DNA from: Purshia tridentata
Lineage: Eukaryota; Streptophyta; Magnoliopsida; Rosales; Rosaceae
Assembly (NCBI GenBank): GCA_003254885.1
Contig: QANT01008464.1
Location: 1-64,000, forward strand
Direction of reading: 5' to 3'
Length of the DNA: 64,000 nucleotides
Positions 55,542-64,000 of the stretch are shown here, one piece after another; position 1 is the stretch's first letter, and each line of letters begins with the position of its first letter. The position numbers and the translations under genes were made by a program. The notes under the pieces are model-generated. The model searched no databases. It was given only the letters and a program-made list of their open reading frames with translations, and had not been told where the DNA came from.

Positions 55542-57577
55542 TAGACGCTTCCAATATACCCCTTTTGTAATGAAATGACAATTACTCTTTACAAAGAGAA
55601 TATGACCACTCCATCTACATAAGAACAAGAATTAAACCTTCAGAATCAGGTTTTAATTCATACATGAAATATACAATTGGGAAACCCTAGAAAAATGCTA
55701 AAACAAAATACTAAATCCAAATCCAAAATCAATTCAACCATTCTTAATATTGAATCAACATATACAGATGCTTTGTTTATTTCGTGTAAAACCAAAATGA
55801 AAAGACAAAAGCTCAAATTCAGGTTTAGATGCCTTCAATTTCCGAAAAAGCTTAAAAACATCAAGCTAAACTAAAACCGCTGCGGTTATATAGCTAAATT
55901 GAGTTTCTTTTCCTCTTTCTCAATCCTCATAGTAACTATAGAAAAAAAAAAAAAAGGAACAGCAGAAAACAACAAATCGTCTTCACTTATCCAACCCCTC
56001 AAGGTTTTCCCGGAAATCAAACAAAACTTCATCATCAACATCCACTAATTCAACAACAATACAGCTGAACAACAATTACCATCACGAACACAACAGAATT
56101 CAAACACCAATTCAAATTCATTGAAGAAGCAAGATCGGAAGCAGAAAATCAAACGAATGAAAATAAAAACCAATCCATAATGCTACGAGCTGAATTCACC
56201 AGAATTACGCAAATCAATGCAAGTTTAAGCGTCATTACCGATAATTAGAACCGAGGAGAATTACATCAAAACAATGATCAAAACAGAGGAGATGGGTAAG
56301 CAGAAAAATACCTGATCTTACTGTCCAAATTTGTGTCCACCAGACAAAGAGAGAGATAACCGACGAGCTGTAATTCGGCGAGCTGTAATTAGGGTTTTCA
56401 GAGAGAGAGAGAGGAGGAAGAAGAAAGAGAAATGAGGGTGGTGAAAAGAAAATGGAAGACGTTGTTTTTGTGCTTATATATTATTTTGTGTGTCAGACAG
56501 AATTTCGATTGGTTCTGGTTCTGGTTCTAGAACCCCAAGACGCAAATCCCACAAAATAAATAACTTCATTTTTTTTGTTTACCCATTTACTCACTCATGT
56601 GTCATGTCATGACTCACCAAACTACCCTTTCTATCCAATCCATTTTCCATTTTACCCATAAATATTAACTTATTTATCAATGTCAACATGATATCATTTC
56701 TTGCATTTAACTCTCTTTTTGTTGTCCTTTAATTATTTCTTTCTTTGAGCAATGTGAATTGAATTAATAATTAACTAGATTGGATTTGGGGCTGCTTGCC
56801 TAGGTCATTGGGTAATTTTGGTTGGACTTATTTGGACATTTAATAGATTATGGTGTTTAGTTGATGTAGGGAATGCAAAGTTATTAATAACTATGGCCCA
56901 CTATTGGTTTTCATGCTCATATTTGTTCATAAATCTCACACCCTTCACAATTGTAAAAGCTTTATTCTTGTTTTTGAGTTATGTAATGGTGAATTGAATT
57001 TTGAATTGAGTGATTTTGTTTTGTCCAAATTCTAAAAATGATGGACACTATCCAAATATGTTAGTTTTTTTATTAATAAACTTCTTTATTTATTTTTATA
57101 CAAAATTTTAGATACTATGTAAAGTGTTTATTTGGTTATAATTGGTTATACTTATTTCTAATAGTTAAGATACTAACAAGTCTAACATGCAATTTATGAC
57201 ATTTATTGAGGTAGGCCCTAAAACTAAATTCAATTATTTTTGTGTAGAAAATAAATAAATAATGACAATCCCAAGGTTACATTCGTAATTCAACAAGAAG
57301 GATATCTAGACGTGCGTCTCCATACGTCATTACTCCATGTAAAAGAATGGATAACGACTTAAATTACATTACCTGCGGGGAACTTTACACGTCCGTCCCC
57401 AACCAATCAGAATTCAGACTGACAGCCGTCAAAAGATGAAAGCGGATATATATCGTTCAAGTACGACGTGTTAGGGTTTCTAACATTGGCCAATGAAGTT
57501 CCGCCTGTGACTCACTCAAGCCCCCACACGTGTGATTTTATCAAAGCCCTCGCCTCGTGACACTCACACTAACGGTG
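55542..57577. other. Divergent promoter region
   Basis: The minus-strand gene at 54402 and MLH3 diverge from here. A leader intron of the minus-strand gene probably spans about 55615-56312, with its non-coding first exon near 56313-56450 containing a GA run (56401-56413). From 56460 to 57577 the sequence is AT-rich spacer and MLH3 promoter. It includes CACGTGTG (57526), a G-box-like word. Confidence 0.45.
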
Positions 57578-57793
57578 ACTGGAACCGCCTTTTTTCTTCA
57601 GTTTTTTGAAAAAGCGCCAAAGTTGTAGCTCCGAACTACTGTCCGATTCTGATCAAAAAAAAAAAAACTACTGTCCGATTTGTCGAAACGTCGTCGTATT
57701 ACTGGAACCGCCTTTTTTCTTCAGTTTTTTGAAAAACCGCCAAAGTTGTAGCTCCGAACTACTGTCCGATTTGTCGAAACGTCGTCGTATTTG
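57578..57793. repeat. Tandem duplication in the MLH3 leader/promoter
   Basis: ACTGGAACCGCC begins both copies (57578 and 57701). Each contains TTTTTTCTTCAGTTTTTTG, CCAAAGTTGTAGCTCCGAAC and TTTGTCGAAACGTCGTCGTA. The first unit is longer (123 bp) because of an internal partial repeat and an A-run at 57655-57667. It lies within 200-400 bp of the MLH3 start, in sequence likely transcribed or regulatory. Confidence 0.9.
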
Positions 57794-57976
57794 CAAAGCC
57801 CTAACATCCATAATCGAATTCGTTCCCACCAGGTAAGCGATCGAGCATTTCAATTCGCCGATACATTTCCTTTAGCTCTCCGAATATCACAAACATTTCA
57901 TTGTTTGGTTTTCCGAAGGTGAAATCTTTATTTCATTATCAAATGATTGGGAATAATTGGCATTGTAGTTTTCTAG

Positions 57977-60900
57977 ATGAGGGGCGTTAAGCCCTTGCCG
58001 GATGCAGTTCGTAGTTCGGTCCGCTCCGGTGTTATCCTGTATGACCTGACGAGGATTGTGGAAGAGCTGGTTTTCAATAGCTTGGATTCTGGCGCAAAAA
58101 AGGTAATAACTTTCTGCCATTTAATTTAGCTTGTGCTTTAAGCAAGGTGATTGTGTGTAGCATAGCGTTAATGTATTGGTATTTTGTGGTGTTTAGATAT
58201 TTATGGAATGGCAGTAAGTAGTATGATGGCAACAAGGTTAATTAATTAGTCTGCCAACTGTTTATGGTTTCAGGTATCGGTATTCATAGGTGTCGGGACG
58301 TGCTATGTAAAAGTAGTGGATGATGGTCAGTACTAATCTTCTTTATTTGGCCATAACTTCAACATACGTTCAGTTTTCATGCCTTATAATATGTTCATTC
58401 AATATTACTAGGATGTGGGATTACTCGTGATGGGTTGGTCTTGTCGGGAGAAAGATATGGTAAAGTTCTTATTTTCTCTTATAATTATTGGTAGTCAATG
58501 ACTATGGATGGCTGTCAGCCTAGTTAAATTAAATGCTACATTTAGATATAGATACATTTCTTAGATGGGTGTATCTTGTTTGAATTTGGTAGCTGGTCAT
58601 GAAATTATGCATGCTATATTTAATTTATAAACAGCAACATCAAAGTTTGATCATTTTACTGAGACGGATGCTGCAAGTGAGAGCTTTGGTTTTCGAGGAG
58701 AGGCATTGGCTTCCATTTCTGACGTGTCATTGTTAGAAATCGTGACGAAAGCTTCTGGGAGGCCAAATGGGTATCGCAAGGTCATGAAGGTGTGGGTTCA
58801 CTAATGTTTTGAATTTTGTACATAACAGAATTGCTTTAAGCCTTTATTCAAGCTTGGCACTGGTTGACTTTTGCTCTATTTTGCTCAGGGATGCAAATGT
58901 TTGTATCTTGGAATAGATGACGATAGGAAGGATGTAGGCACAACAGGTGGGTACCTATTCCTATTCTCTTGATTTAAGCTTGTGAAATTGTCTAATGTTA
59001 CATCTTTTTCTATTCTTTTTATAGGAATGGTTTCCTTTTATGGGTCATTTCCATGACATTATGCCCCTAATAAATGCTTATGACATTTTTCCCAATTATT
59101 CCACATAAATTAATCTTTTGACTAGTCACTTGGTTCTTCTTGCAGTTGTTGTTCGTGATTTGTTTTACAATCAACCAGTTAGGAGGAAGTGCATGCAATC
59201 GAGGTCCCATTCTTGGACCATTTTAATTTTTAACATGGTTTATCTAAGATTGTTCTCTGCTGCCTTGAACGAAATAGTGCAATGAATTATACTGACTTGA
59301 TCTGCTCTGTGATTTCCACTACAAAACTGGAAGCCCCAAGAAGGTATTGCACTCTGTCAAAAAATGTGTGCATCGGATTGCCCTTGTGCACTCAAGGATC
59401 TCTTTCAAAGTTGTTGATGTTGAAAGGTATCTTCTAAACACATTTTCTAGTTGAAGAATGTATGATTTCTTTTCTTTTTTTCATTTACATATTTTGCTTT
59501 ACATGTAGTGAGGATGAGCTTCTTTGTACAATTCCTTCTCCTTCTCCCTTGACACTATTGAAAAGGGCTTTTGGGGTTGAGGTCTCTGCTGCTCTTCATG
59601 AATTGAACATAAGTGATGGAAAATTAGAGCTGTCTGGATACATATCTAGTCCTTGCAGTAGCCTCACCATTAAGGTAGAAGGATTTATATGGATGATGTT
59701 AATAATTAACCATCTACTTCATCTATCCTTGTTTCTTATTTTTGAAACATTTATTTTGCAGGCCTTCCAATATGTCTGTATCCTTGTCTGTGTATTTTGG
59801 AATTATGTATGGAGTTATAAAAGGGTAATGTTGGGGTCTGAGAGGATTTATATTTTGTTCTTTTGCTTTGACCTTCACAATTACAGATATTAACTCACGG
59901 TTCATTTGCAAAGGGCCAATTCATAAATTGCTTAATCAATTAGCCACTAGTTTTGAATGCTGGGATCCAGGGAAGGCTGTTGATGAGTCCCAAAACAGAA
60001 AGAGAAGTAGGTCTCAAGCGTTTCCAGCTTATGTTTTGAATTTAAGCTGCCCCCGATCATTTTATGATTTAACCTTCGAGCCGTCGAAGACATATGTTGA
60101 GTTCAAGGTAATTTTTCTTATTTGATTGTGAACCATGATCTACACATCATATATGTTCTGCAACTCTAACATCATGTTATACACAGCTTACTGTAAAAGT
60201 TTAGACAGAGGGTCTGTTATTTAAAGAATAATCTATACCTTCTTATTTACAATTACTGAACAATTCTCATCTCTCTCTCTCTCTCTCCCCCTCCCTCATT
60301 TTTCCAGGATTGGGTTCCTGTACTCACCTTTATTGATAAGGCCATCCAAGACTTCTGGAAGGAAAAGATATCTTATGGTATACCTTTGCCCCTGGGTGAG
60401 AGCTTCATTTTTTTTTTTTTTGGTGTCGAGAGGTATTAATCAATCACTAGTTTGGTTCAGTGATTTCTTAAACATGCTTTAATGCCTGGGATGTTTCTAG
60501 GAGAGACTGTTTGCCATGCAGCTGATATATTAGGAGAAGATCAAATGCGGAAGGAAGGTGACAGCATTGTATTTGCAGACGAAAGTAAGTTAAAAATTTG
60601 TCACATTTTCATTTGACACTGGTGTGAATGCAGTCTGATTCATGACTTTCAGTTTCTGTGATTACCTTTTCATGCTATTGAGTTAGATGAAGTTATAGTT
60701 TCCCTTGGCTCATATCTGTTGTTTTTTTTTGTTGTTGCTAGGTTTACTTGATGGAGATTTGTTGGAAGTCTCTGAAATGAGGAAAAAGAAAAGCAGGATA
60801 CAAAATTGTGAGGCTTCTCCTGACCTTACAAAGACGCTAATTAAAGAGGACAACCTTGGGAGACATGTCAGAATCCCATATGGATACATGCATGAAAATA

Positions 60901-63900
60901 CTGGAGACTTCAATCATTTTGAGACTGAATTTGGTCATCATACTGACTATTCTTTTCAATCACGGGACAAACACGTTGCCAAATGTATGCTCACAACACC
61001 TCAGAAGAGGGAAAACCATCCTTGGAAGTTTGATACCAATTTTTCATCTGAGGAAGATTATCTCATGGAGAATAGATCTCCTGCTGCGGGAAGATCCAGT
61101 AATGTGGAAGACAATATATTTAGCTCAGCATGGCAGTATGAACCCTTCAAAGTTGGTCCCAGTGTTAGCAATGGTTCAGCAGGTAGTGGAGAATCTTGTG
61201 ACCATCTTGAATCCAGTAGCGATGTAGAGGTCACCCGGGATTTAATACAGCCTTTCCTCAAGAGTTGTTGCTCACAAGGAAGGCTTCCATCCGAGAGAGC
61301 TTTGTTTACAGATGGTGAGATTAAATTTCATAGTGATGGCTTTGAGAGCAAGAGAAGGCGGGCTGGCTCTTATAACAGTAGTGTAGACATTCCAGAAATT
61401 GATGGCAGCAGCCAGAGTTTTGATTTTTTGTCAAGGAACATGTGGCCAGAGGAGAAATTGAGTGCTGAGCCTTATCCCAGAGGTATAACAAAATTTGACC
61501 TGTGTACGGAGTTTGATTCTCCGTCAAGAGATTTTATAAAGTCAATCCCATCCAGGGAGCATTTTGATGGAGAAAGTTCAGTCATGAATGTAAAGAACAT
61601 AGATTCCTGTCATCAGACCTTAAATACTGAATGGTGCTTGACCTCAAATTCCTTATCCCAAAAGACCTATTGGGATTTTGAACCCTTCTCTAATAAAAAT
61701 ACAGTTGAAGGATGTTATAGATCTGCTAACACGACTACTAATAAGTATTTTGTGGATAGTGAAGAAAAGGACTGCAGATTTAGCTCTAATGTAATATCAA
61801 AGAGCTCCATCCGAGAACAGTGCATTATGCATACAGACCATGGACTAGATTGTTATGATTATGCTAGTTCTAGAAAATTCTTTCAAGAACTCAATTCAGA
61901 CAGTGAATTTTCTCCTGAAAGTGCGGATATATTAGCTGATGAGACTAGTTGGTTATGTTGGCGTTCACACAGAAAAGATAATATGGGTATTGACACGTAT
62001 AAAAGACAAACAGATCAGTTTAGATATCAAGATTGTCTAAAGAATCATGTTTCAAAACGAAGATCAATGCGAAGCCATTCTGCTCCACCATTTCATAGAA
62101 GAAAGAGGAGGTATTCTACTTTAAATCATCTTTTGACAACAACAGCAGGCAAACCTGATGCACAAACCTTCCATGATGCAGTTACTTATCCTGGTATTAT
62201 TATGTGATTCCCCTTTAAGACTTTGCAGCAGATGCAGATGCCAGACTAGCTAATACACCTCATAATGTGCAGAACCAAGCAAGACAAACGATCTCCATGA
62301 ACCTCCTGGTGGTTGCCATCTAAATTTGAAGCTGAGTCCTGTGGAGGATTTATTGTTAGACTCCATGTACTTGAATATTTTGTATCCCCTTATGCTTTGT
62401 ATCCCCTTATACCGTATTTTCTCTTAGGTTGTAGACTACATTCTCAGTCACCAAATTTTCTTTTGGACCAGATATGAAGAATCTCAAGATATTGAAGCTG
62501 ATGCAAACAAGATGCAAAAGATTGAAATGTTTGAACAGTCTAAATGTTCAGAGATTCAATCCACAGCCCCAATTAGAGGTATCTCATTTGTTTTTTCGAA
62601 AACTGTAATATTTGAATTTGCTTGTGCTTATTGCTTATTAATGATTACTTCTTTAGAATTTATTGGTCAAAAAAGTGGTGGCCTTAATCCTTGTCATCTT
62701 TTAGAGTTTATCTCCAAGGATCAAGATTCCCTGAATTGTGGCTCCAATTGGCAGAATTGTTGTCCTCAGAAGAACACAGTGAGTAATTTTTTATATATAT
62801 ATTTATTTATTTATTAAGGCTTGATACTAAAGATGAGTTCATTGCTGTACCTTGTTTGCTACAAAAAATTTCATCCATTTAGTCAACTACAATTGGTGAA
62901 TATAATTTTTTTATAATGCAGAATGCAAGTAAAATGCAAGCTATTAATGATCAAAATAGTATACTTGACATATCTTCCGGCCTCTTGCATCTTGCTGCTG
63001 ACTCATTAGTTCCTGAATCTATCAATAAAAACTGCCTCAAGGATTGCAGAGTTCTTCAGCAGGTGGATAAGAAATTTATTCCAGTTATGGCCGGCAGAAC
63101 ACTCGCTGTTATTGACCAGGTCTGTTTATTTTACATTTTTTCTGGATAAATTTCAAGTTTGGGGATGGGATATATGCTTTCCTATACCTCAAGAGTAAGT
63201 TTCTTGTTACATAAGGGGCACCTGTTGTTCAGTTATAGTATACAACAGAAGTTTTGGTACATCTGATCAGATCCTTGCACTTATCCAAAAAGTAGCCTTC
63301 AAAGAGGCTAGGATAGAAGTTTAATATGGAAATCTTGCTCGGTCAAAAATTTTTGTCAGAATAAGATGGAATCGCATGTCTCCGAAGTATCACCTACATG
63401 TAAATATACTAGCACATGGCCGTTCATAAAACATAAATTTGAAAATAAACTTGTGTTTACATACGGATATGTAGACTGTAGACACATGCACACTATGATT
63501 CTCACAAACACAAGTGATGCTGGAGTTCTGACTTTGGCAGCAATTCTTTTCTACAGCATGCTGCGGATGAAAGGATCCGATTGGAGGAGCTGCGTCAGAA
63601 GGTATTAATTTTTTCCTATTTGAACTTTTGATAATGATATTTTTATCGTGGCTTAAATGATTTGTTGAATACCTAGGTGTTAACTGGAGAAGCAAAGACG
63701 ACTATTTTTCTGGATGTTGAACAAGAGTTGGTATGTAGTGTATTTGATGCTAACTGAAGTTTTAATGGTTGCTTTCCTTGACTCTGTTTCTTATAATTAT
63801 AATTCAGATGCTGCCAGAGATTGGTTACCAGTTAGTTCATAATTATGCTAAACCAATACAAGAGTGGGGTTGGCTCTGCAACATAAATGCTCCAGGTTCT

Positions 63901-64000
63901 GGGTCCTACAAGAGGTAGTTTATGCGTCTTCCCTGGCATACTGCTAATTGATTATTAATTTGTTACTTATAAAAGAATATGATACTGGTGTCAGCGTCCA
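57977..64000 (+). CDS. MLH3: DNA mismatch repair/meiotic protein MLH3, 3' end outside the window
   Basis: MLH3 pairs with MLH1 to resolve meiotic crossovers and repair loops. Exons are 57977-58102, 58274-58325, 58412-58459, 58635-58789, 58889-58946, 59146-59203, 59334-59426, 59509-59674, 59762-59777, 59887-60107, 60308-60395, 60501-60584, 60742-62193, 62273-62366, 62472-62578, 62705-62778, 62922-63119, 63557-63601, 63677-63730 and 63808-63914. They stay in phase for about 1098 residues. The GHKL ATPase part has ELVFNSLDSGAKK (E30, N34), VVDDGCGI (59-63) and FGFRGEALAS (93-102). A long weakly conserved linker comes from the 1.45-kb exon. The endonuclease domain opens with DQHAADERIRLEEL (D1029), fitting the DQHA(X)2E(X)4E metal motif. 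The exon at 59762 is only 16 nt. The gene continues past 64000. Confidence 0.94.

Noticed and set aside
62205-62290. Apparent frameshifts near the end of the large MLH3 exon
   Set aside because: A 79-nt GT-AG intron at 62194-62272 restores the phase exactly, so MLH3 need not be broken here.

Overview
The window is nuclear DNA from a flowering plant, probably a woody eudicot. Gene content and the style of the repeats suggest Rosaceae, perhaps Prunus. That assignment is inference from protein look and feel; no search could be run. The genes are intron-rich with GT-AG junctions, the spacers are AT-rich, and three isolated N bases mark joins of a draft assembly. I see no bacterial, organellar or viral segment, no CRISPR, no rRNA and no convincing tRNA.

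Layout, left to right. A PIN-LIKES auxin carrier gene (+, 3935-6066) follows a spacer with a tandem duplication and a short LINE tail. RRP44A/DIS3, the exosome nuclease (-, 7212-14719), is head-to-head with IRE1, the ER unfolded-protein sensor (+, 18957-23477). The 4.2 kb between them is packed with hAT-type elements and local duplications. Next come two tandem clade-3 glutamate receptor-like genes (-, 24138-27661 and 30834-34565) and a relic of a third (about 37409-37790). The right half holds a PP2C phosphatase (+, 40332-42487), an intronless mitochondrial uL11 gene (+, 43438-43905), an intronless AVT3-type vacuolar amino-acid transporter (+, 46581-47849), an SRPK splicing-factor kinase (+, 49462-51940), an unrecognised Ala- and Lys-rich protein (-, 54402-55541) and MLH3, the meiotic MutL homologue (+, 57977 to beyond the right edge).

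The genes do not form a pathway or operon; they are ordinary neighbours. Exon models were built by hand from splice signals, and coding lengths were checked for divisibility by three. PILS, IRE1, GLR copy 2, PP2C, SRPK and the visible part of MLH3 all close in frame, and RRP44A was followed in phase through the RNB exons.

The most interesting points are three. An IRE1 intron in the activation-loop region appears to start with GA instead of GT. The first GLR copy carries a one-base frameshift in its ligand-binding domain while its sister is intact. The RRP44A-IRE1 intergenic region contains nested hAT-like insertions with degenerate telomere-like repeats. I found no previously undescribed multi-gene system.
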